64,000 nt of DNA from Hydrangea macrophylla (GCA_033977485.1 CM066991.1:51128850-51192849); one strand, 5' to 3'. Positions 10,376-22,521 are shown, counted from the stretch's first letter. Program-made: numbers and translations. The notes: generated from the letters alone by a model not told the origin.

Positions 10376-11812
10376 ATGAACCCTATTATGGGGTATCACA
10401 AGTCCAAACCCCTCGATCTCACAATACCTGATCTAGTACCCGATCACGATTCCAGAATGCCGAGGAACGCATGTGGGTTCAACCGTTACTTTCATACACG
10501 GAAGGTGATGTTGGAGCGGCCACTTGAGACGGTGTGGCTATCGGCTCCATGGTTCTTAGCAAGGATCAGAGACATGCCTCTCTGGTATGGCATGTTGACC
10601 TAAACCAAAAAGGTTAACATCAATTGGGTTCAGGAAGCCTGTGCCACTATGATCAAGGATCCCGCTACCCCATTCACATACCGATCCTTCTTCTGCAGGC
10701 ATGAGATCATTTTCAGCCCTTCTACAGTATCCGCTGCTCTGGGGGTATCCAAGGTGCCCGACTACTTTTATCCTCAGCTACCAGGAGCCCCTGAGATCCC
10801 TCCCACCACTATTATCCTCGAGCTCACGGGAGGAGCCGTCCAGATATGGAATAGTGAATCTCTTATTGAGGATAAGTTTCTTACTAAGAAGTACCATCTC
10901 CTCCATCTAGCACTCATCAATTGCATTTTGATGACTTCCTACCACGAGAAGTTGGCAGTGTGGTATGCCCAGGCACTCTATTCTATTAGGATGGGATAGC
11001 GAGTCTACCTGTCTTGCCTCTATATCGACTTCTTTATCCAACTGATGTGGTACATTACCGCCAAACACCATCTGAAGGGTGCTTGGCCTATTCATCAGGT
11101 TATTGAGTGGGCTGGGTTACTCCCGTTGGCTACAAGTACAATTACACAAGCCTCTAGTCGATTTGGTGAGACAGCAGCCCGCCATTCTGATGCAGAGAAG
11201 AAAAGAAAATCAAAAGGTAAGGCAAAGGTCGGAGCGAAGATGAGGAGAGGTGGAGGCACCGATACTGAGGGTGCAGCTTCTAGGACACCTACTGAGGTTG
11301 AGGAGTTATATTTGGATGACGAGGTTGATCCTCGTATTGAGGTTGCACAGTTTGAGCTGAGATAGCAGTCTCAGGCTCAGGCCTAGGGAGAGTCGTCTTC
11401 TGTGTCTCTCCAGACTCTCCACTCATTTTTTATTGAGGAGAGGGAGGCACGGATACGGATCGAGGGCAAGTTCGACCGTATGACATTTCTGCTAGAGGCA
11501 ATTTTGGTCCAGCTAGGGGTTGACGAGTCATTCCATCATCCCCCACCTCCTTCTGCACTACCCATTACTGCCCTATCTACTTCCACAACTCTACCTACTA
11601 TTTCTAATACTCCACCTCCACCACCCGCTGATCCTACTACCCATCATCATCATCTGTACCACCTCCGGCCATGGGTGACCCCATCATTGTCTACTTCAGT
11701 TGCCCCGACTGTGAGTGACCCGGTGATGGCTACTACTGTTGCTGAGGGTGGAGATGAGGATGTTCTAGATGTACCTATTGTGATCTTATCGGATGTTGCT
11801 GATGATGCTTAG
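10376..11812 (+). pseudogene. Athila env-like / downstream ORF with four nonsense codons
   Basis: One reading frame of about 479 codons runs from ATG 10376 to the stop at 11810-11812. It is interrupted only by four in-frame stops: TAA at about 10601 and TAGs at about 10997, 11363 and 11384. The N-terminal two thirds is globular (motifs such as NACGFNRYFH, FFCRHEIIFSP, MWYITAKHHL, IEWAGLLPL). Then follow a lysine-rich basic patch (about 11200-11250), an acidic stretch, a helical segment near EEREARIRIEGKFDRM and a proline/threonine-rich tail. It resembles the ORF found after pol in Athila elements (often called env-like or putative plant transposon protein). No transmembrane segment is evident. 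Its own promoter and intron precede it. Confidence 0.65.
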
Positions 11813-13983
11813 ATTATGCTAATTGAGAGTTTGGGATTTTGTTGTATTTATTTCTGTTCTTCTCTCTCTCTCTCTCTCTACTTTCTCAGTATTCTTATGG
11901 TTTTGTGGCTATGTTGGAATTGTTGGATATTTTGGACATTCTGATCACTGCTCTATTATGTTTATTGTTTTATCATTCCAATGCTTGGTGATTTTCTATA
12001 GTATGGATCTTGTTCTTTAATTTATGATATTTCACTTGATTTTTGGCTATTTGGAGATTGTATGCATTCTGTACAGGTTGCTATGATTATGGTTCTTGCT
12101 TTGTTTCTTCAGGTGATATCCATCTATTTATTTTTTGAAAATCAACTCCTGAGAACATCGCAATTTTTAGTTGGGGTGGGATGTAGATAGATAATCACTT
12201 GCACATGTTTATACTTAGAAATCTGGATAACTTTATTGCGCATATCATACAATCTCGATTAGAGTTGGATTGAATTTATTGCGCATATCATACAATCTCG
12301 ATTAGAATTGGATTGAATTTAAAAATTAAACAAATTGGAAAAATTGAAGAAATGTGAAAAATTTTGAAATTTTTATTCTGAACTTTATTGGTAGAACAAC
12401 TTTGAATATTCACTCCTATTTAGCCGTTATCAAGCAATGATACATTCATATTAATCTCATCCTTTTATGAATTAAGTTCACGCATTTTTTTTTCTAGTTT
12501 CACTAGGATGATTTGCATATGTTGACCATTACTGTATCCAAAATCCGTATGCACGTGTTAATAGCTATGTAGAAAACCTAAAATAAAGTTACGACTTTTG
12601 TGCTCTAAAGAATGAGTAGTGGAAACTAGTTACCCTTAGTGAGCTTTTGATTCAATCTTTGATTATGAGGGAATTGTCATATAAGAATTCGAATTGTTTT
12701 TCTTGGACATGCGTATTAAATTCGTTGCACTAGTCTCATTTAATTCTTTACTGTAGCTGCTTATTAGATGAGAACGTTCAGGATTTACCAACTAAACTCA
12801 ATGAACACTGAAGTGCTAAAACTAAGAAGTTAAGAAAATGATTTAAACCATCGTTATTCGCCCTTAACCTTTTCATTTACCTGTATCAACATTCAAGAAT
12901 CTGTTTTGTTCTCAACCCCGCACCGATTAAATACTGCCAATTCTAGTATGGAAACCTTAACTCCTAAATCTTATGCTTTGACCTCAATGAACCCCATCGT
13001 ACATCTAATGTGATTAAGCTGTTGAAGTATGGAAGGGAGTAGTTGTGGGAGCGACCTTATAAACAGAAATATTCGTTCTAAAAAAAAGAAAAAGAAAAAG
13101 AAAAAAAAAATATGAAAATAGAGGATTGTTGAAAAAAAATATTATTAGACTCAATCAAATGATAAAGATGTGTGATTCTTGCCCCTCTTATTTCTATCTT
13201 ACTGTATAAAAATCGAAAAGTCAAAGTCTTAATGATCCTTAATAGATTAGTTTGAACATGAATGTGTAATTTGAGTTATCCACGGTATTTTGCTCCTCTA
13301 GCTAGTAGTATTCCATTCGTGAGACTATACACTTTAAATGTTCGTCCTTTATAGAGCCTGGTATGAAAGCATTAGCATCCAGAAAAATCACTCCTATCAA
13401 AGCTTTCATACCATGTGCGATCATTTTTAACTAAATTTCAGAGAGACATTCATTTTTGAGTGTAAATCCATATGAGAATTGAGTTAAAACTACAAGTTCT
13501 GAGGGTATGATAGTCTAAACAACTCTAAATAAAGTTTGATGCATAGCTGTTAACTTCACACATACACGAATACATGACTATAATATAAATGTGAGATCTA
13601 TCTTGGTGACATGAAGAGCATGTGAATTTCTTTCATGGTTTAAATGACGTTGATATGTTTTGTAGAGCTAAGTTGATAGTTGAATGGGAGGGAGTGTTTA
13701 CAAGTTATTCTATATCTTTTTGAGCTAAAAATTGAGAATTTTGTGGGTATATTCACTGCAAACCCTCACGAGACGACACTCGTCCACTAAGGGAACCTAG
13801 GGGTTTAACGGCTTGTTGTATTTGCTAAATGCAATCACGATTCCTGCGAAAGTGAGTTAGGTAGTATCTCTTTTTTTTTAGATTAGTCTGCTTTAGTTTA
13901 TTTTGTATAGTTTAGTCGTTGTAGTAATAGTTTAGCCTGTTTTTATTTTCGCTTTATTGCTAGGGACTAGTAATTCGCTTGTT
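11813..13983 (+). other. Athila 3' non-coding interior
   Basis: No gene is seen. The stretch contains a CT microsatellite near 11864-11880, a purine tract at 12167-12181, a 44-bp tandem duplication at about 12232-12320 (ATTGCGCATATCATACAATC appears twice) and an A/G-rich tract of GAAAAA units at 13080-13125. It runs to the CTAGGGACTAG word and purine tract that precede the LTR. Confidence 0.6.
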
Positions 13984-13999
13984 GGCAAGCAGGGGTATT
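13984..13999 (+). other. Polypurine tract of Athila
   Basis: GGCAAGCAGGGGTATT immediately precedes TGTAAAATA at 14000, the proposed LTR start. It follows a TGCTAGGGACTAG word of the kind seen before Athila 3' LTRs. Confidence 0.5.
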
Positions 14000-15582
14000 T
14001 GTAAAATACAACTGCACTAAAAGATGAAAATACATTGATTTAGTTCATAACTCCTTGTCATATCTGCACTTTGTGTTACAATGCTAGTTTATACACAATA
14101 TGATTAATCTATGATAAGTTGCATTGTTTTAGTTTTTTTATTTGTGCAGATCATAGTTCTGCAGTGTGAAGAAATGAATAGCAGGATAAAAGGGAATGTT
14201 TGATTATAAGGAAGACAATGCAAAGATGAAAAGTGAAGTTCGAGCAATCGAAGAACCCTCAAGTGATCGAGGTTTCGATCGATCGAAGGTTGTTCAAGCG
14301 CTTGAAGATTCCAGAAGTTCAATCGATCGAGTAATGTTCGATCGATCGAACATAGCTTTTATCAGAACTTACGCGCACACAGTAGAGATGGAGTTTTTAA
14401 CCCTAGCTCTAGGTTTTAGTATAAATATTCATTTTGTATATGTCCAGAAGGACGCCCACTTTGTTTCTCAATAGTTTATGGAGAGTACAGAGCTTTTTCT
14501 TGGTTTTTTTTGTAGGTTTCTCAAGGATCATTGTTATTTTTTTGGCTTGGATTCTTAGTGAGTAATCAAAGTTCTATTTGTTCCAGGTTATATTGCTGTA
14601 TTTACTTTTTGCTTATAGTTTATCGTAGTTTAATCAGTTAGATCATAGCTTTGCATGTTAGTTAGTGTTAAACCATTAGTTTTTATAGATTTCATGTTTA
14701 AATCACAACCAAACACAACTTTAATGAACTTTTACGTTAAAAATGAATCTGAGACACTCTAGACCATGTTTAAGTAGTCCTAGGGTTGGGAGACCACAAT
14801 AAAACAGTGATCTCTAGCCTCTGCCATGCATCAGTTTAGAACCTATGGTCGATCAATCGAAGTTAGTTCGATCAATCGAACCCTGGACACTGTCAATCGA
14901 TCGAAGATATTTCGATCGCTCGAAAGATGACGATTCTTGATTGATCAAAAGCGCGTCGATTGATAGAGCAGTCAAATTCTTGAGAAGATCCCCTATAGTA
15001 TTCCTAGACTTTCTCCTTTAGATATTTGTTATCAAACTGTCCCCAGATGCTCAGTTTGTCAAAACAACCTCTGAACTTAAGGCCTTAAGGCATTTTCTTT
15101 CAATACCTTTTGCAAACCACCTTCAATGCTAACACCATTGGAGGTGCGAGACTTAACTATTGATGTAAACCGCTTTTATGTATTTCAAATTAACTGTGAT
15201 GATATAGCCCCGATCATGAAAGGGCTATTAATTCTTTATTTTTCAAAGAAATACGAAATACTATAGAGAGATGAACTCCTCTGAGCTTTAATGTAGTGCA
15301 TGATAGATGGCTCGGTCATTGTGGATTCATGTAATCCCACGTTCCCCTTTTATTAAGTAAAAACCATTTTTAATATATCGTCTTAGTTAATTAGTTAGTT
15401 AATTAGTTATTTTAATTGCTTTCGTGTAATTGTTGATAATCGTGGAACTTCTCATTTCACACCTTTCTTGAATATTTAATTTTCCTTTTTCTTCTAGAGT
15501 TTAATGTAAGTAATTAGTTTACAACCTTCCCTGTGGGATCAACCTGGTCTTTACCAGATTACTACTTGCACAATCATTTACA
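14000..15582 (+). mobile_element. 3' LTR of Athila
   Basis: The start TGTAAAATAC and end ATCATTTACA form matching inverted termini (TGTAAA / TTTACA). The 1583-bp length is usual for Athila. TATAAATA lies at 14420-14427, about 420 bp in. The U5 portion carries a CCCTGTGGGATCAACCTGGTC word near 15530-15553 that I associate with Athila LTR ends. Palindrome clusters sit at 14240-14345 and 14848-14965. Chromovirus protease sequence begins within about 50 bp of the right edge, so Athila was inserted into the chromovirus. Confidence 0.65.
14240..14427 (+). promoter_or_regulatory. Athila LTR promoter: palindrome cluster and TATA box
   Basis: CGATCGATCGAA-type palindromes at about 14275-14290, 14318-14332 and 14337-14350, together with the related AAGCGCTTGA, precede TATAAATA (14420-14427) by about 70-150 bp. 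A second cluster follows about 430 bp downstream (14848-14965). Confidence 0.55.
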
Positions 15583-16652
15583 CTTGAATGTAGCACAAGC
15601 GCACACATTGGACTACAAATAGAGAGAATTTGATGTAATCTTAGGAATCGACTGGTTAACAAAGTTCAGTGCCAAATTGGACTACGATAGTAAAACAATT
15701 TCCTTTATATTATCGGGAGCACACTCGTTCATTTTCTAGTGTAATCCATTAAGCGATGCATTTCTCATAACCCGTTTGGCTGCGATAGAAGGCACCAACA
15801 CGGAGACTACTACCACTCAGATCCTAGTTGTACGAGAGTTTGAGGACGTATTTTGAGACATCTCTGGCTTACCCCTAAAGAGAAAAATTGACTTTGACAT
15901 TCAGTTAATGCCAGGTACATCACCAATATCGAAGACCCTATATCGTATGGCACCAACAGAGATGCTAGAGTTGAGTAAGTAGATTTAAGAGTTGGAGAAC
16001 CTTGGATTCATTCGACCTAGCACTTCACTGTAGGGAGCACCAGTGTTGTTTGTTAATAAGAAGGATGGATCAATGTTACTCTGCATAGACTATAGAGAGT
16101 TGAATAAGGTTATGGTCAAGATCAAGTACCCACTACCGCGAATAGACGATTTGTTTGATCAACTACAAGGAGCCATAGTGTTTTCAAAGATTGATCTGTG
16201 ATCAGGGTATCATTAGTTACATGTTCGAGAAGAAGACGTGTCGAAGACAACTTTATACTCAAGGTATTGACATTATAAGTTCCTGGCTATGCCGTTTAGT
16301 TTAACCAATGCCCCGGTGGTTTTGATGGATTTGATGAATCGAGTGTTCAGACCCTATCTAGATTAGTTTGTTATTGTCTTCGTTGATGATATCTTGATCT
16401 ACTCGAAGACCATGGAGGAGCACAAAAAGCATTTGAGATTTTTCTTATAGACCCTTAGAGACAACCAACTTGTCGCTAAGTTCAGTAAATGCGAGTTTTG
16501 GTTCAAGGAAGTCAAATTCTTGGGACATGTTGTTTCTCAGAAGGTATTTCAGTGGATTCTACAAAGACTGATATAGTTTGAATTGGAGCTAACCTAGAAA
16601 TGCTTTAGAGATTAGAATTTTTCTTGGGTTAGCTGGGTATTATTATTGCTTT
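15583..16652 (+). pseudogene. Chromovirus protease end and reverse transcriptase (degenerate)
   Basis: Translated piecewise, this gives the end of a retroviral-type protease (EFDVILGIDWLTKF near 15625), then RT. RT motifs include VNKKDGS with CIDYRELNK (about 16050-16110), FSKID, the YKFLAMPF segment and the catalytic FVDDILIYSK at about 16378-16407. At least ten nonsense codons interrupt it, several readable as C-to-T changes. The order PR-RT-RH-IN and the motif wording fit the Tekay/Del branch of chromoviruses. The 5' half is missing because Athila interrupts it. Confidence 0.8.
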
Positions 16653-16791
16653 TGTCGTGCCCGCCCCGACTTTGATTTGACCTCTAGGATCCCTGTTTGG
16701 ATTTTAGAGCTCTTTTCTCAATTTGTGGGCCTGGTGGGCCTCCTGTGACAGTTATTTCTTTTTTTTCGTAGGTCAAAATGGGGTATCTACA
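16653..16791 (+). mobile_element. 139-bp solo-LTR-like insertion in chromovirus pol
   Basis: It begins TGTCGTGCCCGCCCC, ends GGGGTATCTACA and is flanked by a perfect 5-bp duplication GCTTT (16648-16652 and 16792-16796). Removing it plus one duplicate rejoins the RNase H reading (GLAGYY to CFVEGFSKT). The ends match those of LTR M (start TGTCGAGCCCGC, end TGGGGTGTCTACA at 45073-47448), so it is probably a short solo LTR of that family or a miniature derivative. It has no coding capacity. Confidence 0.8.
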
Positions 16792-16796
16792 GCTTT

Positions 16797-17300
16797 GTTG
16801 AAGGATTTTCAAAGACTATAGCCCCACTCACTAGTCTGACGAAGATGGAGACCACGTTCAGATGGCAAAATAAGCACAAATGCACTTTTCAAGAGTTGAA
16901 AGAGAACTTGAATTCTGCGCCAATGCTAGCTATTTTCAGAAGTAGAGAGAGATTTGTTATCTACAACGATACTTCATATTAAGGTTTAGGGTGTGTGCTC
17001 ATGCAAGACAGAAAAATGATTGCTTATGGATCTAGGCAACTAAAGCCGCATGAGAAGAACTACTTGACACATGATTTAGAGTTGGCATCCATTGTGTTTG
17101 TACTCAAGATATGGAGACACTATCTGTATAGAGAGCAGTTTGACCTATTTTCCGATCATAAGAGCTTGAAATATCTATTCTCGCAAAAGAAGCTTAACAT
17201 GAGGCACAGACAGTGGATGAAGTTGTTGAAAGATTATGATTTTACGTTCCAATACCACCCTGGTAAGGCAAACATAGTTGCAGATGCTCTAAGCTGAAAG
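16797..17300 (+). pseudogene. Chromovirus RNase H
   Basis: The segment after the solo LTR continues the polyprotein: connection region (FVEGFSKTIAPLTSLTK), then RNase H with [47 protein letters not shown] and [14 protein letters not shown]. The last 100 codons (16995-17297) are open, although a TAA lies just upstream at 16980. It removes the RNA strand during reverse transcription. It is not functional because the polyprotein upstream is broken. Confidence 0.85.
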
Positions 17301-18545
17301 CCTCATAGTACTATTGCTTCATTTAAGATTAGAGAGTGGCAAGCTCTTGAAACAATGGAAAAGTTTGGAGTTCAACTTGTTAAAGAAAAAGGAGAAAGAG
17401 AATTGGGATGCTTGGTACTTCGAGCTACACTTGTCGACCGGATCTTAGAGGCTCAACAAAAAGATATAGAACTATGTCAGTGGTTTGCCAAGATGACAAC
17501 CAAGGATCCAACCAATTGAGTATTGGGAACAACAGAGGTTTCAGATTCAAGAACAAACTTGTAGTGTCAGCCACAAATGATCTCAAAAAGAATATTTTGA
17601 ATGAAGCGCACATATCAAGACTAATTGTACATCCTAGAGGTGTAAAGATGTACAAAGATCTGTAGAGGACTTTTTGGTGGGATGGCATGAAAAACGAAGT
17701 TGCCAAGTGTGTTTCAGAATGCTTGACTTGTCAACAAGTTAAGGCAGAACATTGAAAGCCGATGGGACTATTACAGCTATTGCCAATGCTGCAGTGGAAG
17801 TGGGAACACATTATAATGGATTTTGTGGTAGGACTACCTCGATCTCAGTAGAATTGTGATTCCATTTGGGTGATTATGGATAGATTCACTAAGTTAGCTC
17901 ATTTGATCGCTTACAATATGAAATATTCAATAGGAAAAATGAGCCGATGTGCGTCTGCATGGAGTGCCAGTCACCATTGTGTCAGACTGAGATTCTCGAT
18001 TTATAGCAGGGTTTTGGGAAAGTCTTAAGACAGTTATGGGAACTTCATTGAGATTGAGTTCTGCTTTTCATCCTCAAACCGATGGGCAGACAGAGCGAAT
18101 GAACCAAGCAATGGAAGATATTCTCCGAGCTTGCATGCTAGACTTCAAAAGCTTGTGGGAGACTCATTTGCCACTGATAGAGTTCCCATACAACAACAAC
18201 TACCATTCTAGTATAGAAATGGCACATTTTGAAGCGTTGTATGGAAGACCTTATAGATCACCGTTGTGTTGGGCAGAAGTTGGAGATGGCAAGCTTGTAG
18301 GCCCATATTTGGTTCGGGAAACCAGTGAAAAGTTTGTGATTGTTAGAGAGAAGATGAAGGCAACACAAGATAGACATAAGAGCTACACAGACTTATACCA
18401 CTATGACAAGGAGTTCAGTATGGGAGAGCATGTATTGCTTAAAGTATTTCTGATTCGAGGAGTGGTAAGGTTTGGACAGAAGAGAGAAAAGTTGTCAACT
18501 CGCTACATCCGTTTGAGATCATGGAGTGCATGGAGTCCATAACGT
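17301..18545 (+). pseudogene. Chromovirus integrase
   Basis: The zinc-binding region appears as HISRLIVHPRGVKMYKDL followed by CLTCQQVKAEH (about 17610-17750). The core shows [10 protein letters not shown] (about 17818-17850), a degraded second catalytic-Asp region near 17985 and the HPQTDGQTERMNQAMEDIL segment with the catalytic Glu (about 18068-18125). The stretch 18036-18542 is open for 168 codons. Several stops and frameshifts lie upstream. The C-terminal part leads into a chromodomain-like tail. Confidence 0.85.
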
Positions 18546-18815
18546 CTTTTATGTCAGTATACTAAAAGAGTATCACTAGGGTGCTAGGGTGCTACACCAC
18601 ATGTGATTGATTTCAGAGATATAGAAGTGAGAGACAATGCATCATATCAATAGAGATTAGTGCAGATTCTGGACAAGGAGATTAAAAAGCTGAGGAATAA
18701 GTAGATCCCATTGGTGAAAGTTTTGTGGAATCACCACAACGTAGAAGAAGCTTCATGGGAATTAGAATGTGAGATGCGCATTAAGTATCCGGAGTTGTTT
18801 GACACGAGTTAGTTC
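18546..18815 (+). pseudogene. Chromodomain-like C-terminus of the integrase
   Basis: The reading contains VIDFRDIEVRDNASYQ, LVQILDKEIKKLRNK and IPLVKVLWNHHNVEEASWE, ending MRIKYPELFDTS. This matches the end of plant chromovirus integrases, where the chromodomain targets insertion to modified chromatin. Three stop codons interrupt it. The sequence GGGACGAAATTCTTTTATAAG just after is a characteristic end-of-pol word of Tekay/Del-type elements. Confidence 0.7.
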
Positions 18816-18839
18816 AGATTTCAGGGACGAAATTCTTTT

Positions 18840-18855
18840 ATAAGTGGTGGAGAGG
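18840..18855 (+). other. Polypurine tract of chromovirus
   Basis: AAGTGGTGGAGAGG directly precedes the LTR start TGTCACACTCG at 18856. Confidence 0.7.
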
Positions 18856-21735
18856 TGTCACACTCGTACTTTTAATGTAATTTCTTGATATTTGTTATTA
18901 ATATTTTCTTTATGTATAAATGATATTTCAAGAATGCTTAACATATCATGTGTGTTCATACATTTTCATAACATAATTCATAGTAACAAAATAAAGCTTC
19001 TTTAATTTTGTAAACTCGAGCCCTCGGGGAGTGTGAGCGCTCTAGAGGGGCGAGCACTTGGGCTAAAAAGATGTGAAAAGACTACTTTGCCCCTGGGCTC
19101 TTAAATTCTATGAATTCTCACTTCATTTCTATATTTTGACGTTGGAAAATAGAGTATACAACAGAGAGAGTTCTTGTGAGGAAGAGTTGTTGTAAATCCT
19201 TCAAACACACACATATCTTCAATTGCATGTCCACATCTAAGCTTTGATCATCATCTTGCTGCATATTGGAAGCTTTTTTGAGTTTTGGAAGTTACAGTTG
19301 CTGAAGCTTTGGAGTTTTTCTTAAGTTTTGGTAATCTTAACTTAAGAACATCAACTTGATCATCATCTTTCTCAACATTATTCATCATCCACTTCATCTT
19401 GGTTGCTTTGTGAGTATTGCAACTCACACACAATGTGCATGTATGCATATATAATCTGTAATTTTTTTTGCATGTGGGTATTTTAACAAAATCATCATCA
19501 AGAACATCCCCACCTTCATATCATCTCTTAATTGATGCATAATTCATCATCTTCTTGATTTCTATTGCTTGGTGAATATTATAACTCACATACAATGTTG
19601 ATATACATATATAATCTGTAAAACTAGTTGTATATGATTGATTTTGCAATATCTATCTTTAGATCATCATAATCTTCATTTCTTTATCAAATTTCATGTT
19701 ATTCATCATCTAAATGATTTTCATTATATTATGAGTATTACAGCTCAGACACAATGTGCATGTATATATATAATCTGTAAAATTTGTTGTATGTGGTTAT
19801 TTTAAAAAGATCATCATCAAGAACGTCACCACCTTCATTTCATCTCATAATTGATGCATAATTCATCATCTTCTTGATTTCTATTGCTTGGTGAGTATTA
19901 CAATTCACCTACAATGGGTACATATACATTTATGAGCTATAAAATTGAGTTGCATGTGGTTATTTGATGAACATTTAGCTCATGATCATCAAACTTTCAT
20001 CTAATCCTTGAGATTTCATAAATTTCATGATCTATTTGGTTTTGATCACCTTGTGAATGTTTTAATTCATGTTTAATGTGTATATGAACATGTATAATAT
20101 GTTTATTAAGTTGCATATGTACTTTGAGTATAAATTTCAAAGTTTTAGAATCAAATTTGTAACTATATTTCAAAATAAAGCATTCTGCTCGAAATTGCTA
20201 AAACCCGAGTGCTCGAGAAAGCACGAGCACTCGAGCCTGGAGCGCTCGAGTGGTGCGAGCACTTGAGTCTGAGAGTTTTTGCATTCCTTGTTTGTGGGCA
20301 TGTTGAAGTTAGTATAGTCATGCTATGTGTATGTCCTGACCCTGATTTGTTAAACTAAAATTTTGCATGTTACATATATGAATGAGCTTGTCAATTCTGT
20401 AGTTGTACTATATGCATGCTTAGTAGTACCATGTTTAAGAGTACGATCAATTCATTCTTTATATGTCAATTCATATAACTTGTAGTTCTATACTTCTATG
20501 ATTTGTTGTTATGATTAGTTTTGTGATGTTAGTAATAACGTGTCAGGTCGAATCACGAATGGTGAAATAAAGGATAATACGCGAATAATGTACTTAATGA
20601 ATAAGTGTGTTGACGGACGTGTGAGAGCATGGTTGTGTTGCATGGTTGTGTTGCATGGTTGTGTTGGATAACCTTGTCAGTTGTTCCGTGGTTGGTTGCA
20701 TTTGTCAAGTGACTATAATGGTCTTGTCGTGATGGTCTTGCGTTCGTGTCGTGTTGTGTTGGTGTCGAGTTAGGGCTAATTGTGGGCTATGTGATGAAAT
20801 GAGGGCCATAGGTGGCAGTAATTTGCATTTGAGGGCCCTGTACGACAGTGTGGAAGAATACAATGGAGTTAGCGCCAATTGTGGGCTAGGATGATTGAGT
20901 TAGGGCCAATTTGGTCTAGGAGTTGTGTTGTGGTGAAATTGGGCATGTTTATGAATTTGTAGCCGAATTGGGCTTGTGTTTGTGTTGTGTGTGACCGAAG
21001 CTAGTATTGTCAGTTCAGTGTTGTTGTGGTTGTAGGCAGAAGCAAGTACTGCCAGTGTTGTGGTCGTGTGTGACAAAAGTTAGTACTGTCATGTTTGTGA
21101 GTTGTTGGCACGGTGGATTCGTGCGCATTGTGTTGCATTGGTTGCATAGTCGGGAAGAATGTTGGGTTTTGGGCGAGAACTTGCGTAACATCGCGATAAC
21201 TTTTTAGTTATAACTTAAATGGTGTATATGTTCATATTGTACTTGGGTTGTAGTATTTTGCTCAGCTTTCAGCTAATGGGCGTGTGGCCCTAGACATCTG
21301 TGTGCAACAATTTTTGTTCCAGGTGCTGGAGAGGCTGTTCCGCAGGGAGAATGCCATGAAGAGGACAACGTTGACCAGGAAGGTTGGGGATTTTCCAGTT
21401 GAAGTGGTGTTCGTATTGCTAGAGCCGTTTTGTTCCTGTTGGGGAATTCTATTATTTATCTATTATGATATTGTTGTTGTTGTATCGGCCGTTTAGCCTA
21501 GAGACTTTTGCTTCTCTTGGTTTTGGATGACTATATTACTTAAGTATGTATAATGGAGATTGTAAGACTCTATTAGTGCTTCTACTGAACTTAGAACATT
21601 TTCATTGCTATTACTACTTTGATATTTTATATTCCTGTTATTTTGGACAATCATGCGATCTGTAACTAGTTATGAGCCTACGGGTCTGATAAAGAGGCTT
21701 ACTTCCCTTAATTATCACAACGCCGGGGCATCACA
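18856..21735 (+). mobile_element. 3' LTR of chromovirus
   Basis: It starts TGTCACACTCG after a polypurine tract and ends GGGGCATCACA, close to the inverted complement of the start. The 2880-bp length is acceptable for Tekay/Del-type elements. Beyond 21735 the sequence continues as element A RNase H (compare 58785-58860 in element B), so the chromovirus was inserted into A. CTCGAG-type palindromes occur at 19016-19066 and 20200-20265, and longer internal repeats at 19220-20110. Confidence 0.75.
19220..20110. repeat. Roughly 160-bp and 320-bp tandem repeats inside the chromovirus LTR
   Basis: The words AACTCACACACAATGTGCATG and ATATATAATCTGTAA recur at about 19424, 19585, 19745 and 19905. A longer block beginning ATCATCATCAAGAAC is repeated at about 19491 and 19811 with high similarity. 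This array explains much of the LTR's length. Short GTTGTGTTGCATG repeats lie separately at about 20630-20665. Confidence 0.75.
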
Positions 21736-22521
21736 TTATATTACAAGCCAGAGGAGAATGGAAGGTGAAAGGGGAAAGGTTAAAACCCTATCATGATCAT
21801 CTTGATGGATTCAAGAAATAATTCAAGGGCATAGCATTCTTCTACTTGCCCAGGGAGGAGAACCAATTGGCAGATTCTTTAGCCACCTTGGCATCCAAGA
21901 TCAAAGTCCCCGTGGGAATCAAGATGATGCTCTTGATAATTGAACAGAGAACTGAATTGTCATTTAACGTGATAATTGCAATTGAAGAGAAGAAAGAGAA
22001 ATACCATGGTACCAGGATATATAGGACTTCGTAGAAAAAAAAGCATATCCCCAAGAGTCCACCGAGAAAGACAAAAGGGCGATCAAAAGATTTGCTACGC
22101 AGTTCATCTTCTGTGGGGGAACGCTACTGAAGAAAGGGTATAATGGTCATAACCTAGCATACCTGTTCGGAAAGAATGCCAGAAGAATGATGGAAAAGAT
22201 ACTTAAAGGAGTATGTGGTCCCCACATGAATGGTCACATGTTGGCTAAGAAGATTATAAGACAAGGGTACTATTGGACAACATTTGAGAAAGATTGTTGC
22301 GAATATGTGAGGAAGTGACACAAGTGCCAGATCCATACAAACATGATGTATATACTACCATCTCTACTCTATAGTATGACTTCTCTATGGCCATTCTCAA
22401 TTTGGGGAATCGATATCATCGGCGAGATTGTTCTGAAAGCCTCAAACGGGAATAGATATATCCTGGTAGACATCGATTACTTCATGAAATGGGTCAAAGT
22501 TGCATACTATACCAAGTTTGG
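21736..22521 (+). pseudogene. Element A: end of second RNase H and integrase start (Tat)
   Basis: Collinear with element B 58785-59570. Readable pieces are REENQLADSLATLASKIKVP (end of the archaeal-type RNase H), the zinc-binding domain (HMNGHMLAKKII, then a broken HKCQIHTN) and the first core strand FSIWGIDIIGEIV with VDIDYFMKW. The reading stops at about 22522, where the sequence switches to the antisense gene block, skipping about 2.5 kb relative to element B. Several nonsense codons are present. It is the remnant of the host element for both the chromovirus and Copia-1 insertions. Confidence 0.8.

Noticed and set aside
12182..15582. A 3.4-kb Athila LTR starting at TGTAGATAG
   Set aside because: The termini do not match the right end. 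TGTAAA at 14000 pairs with TTTACA at 15582, gives a normal length, and follows a CTAGGGACTAG plus purine-tract signature.
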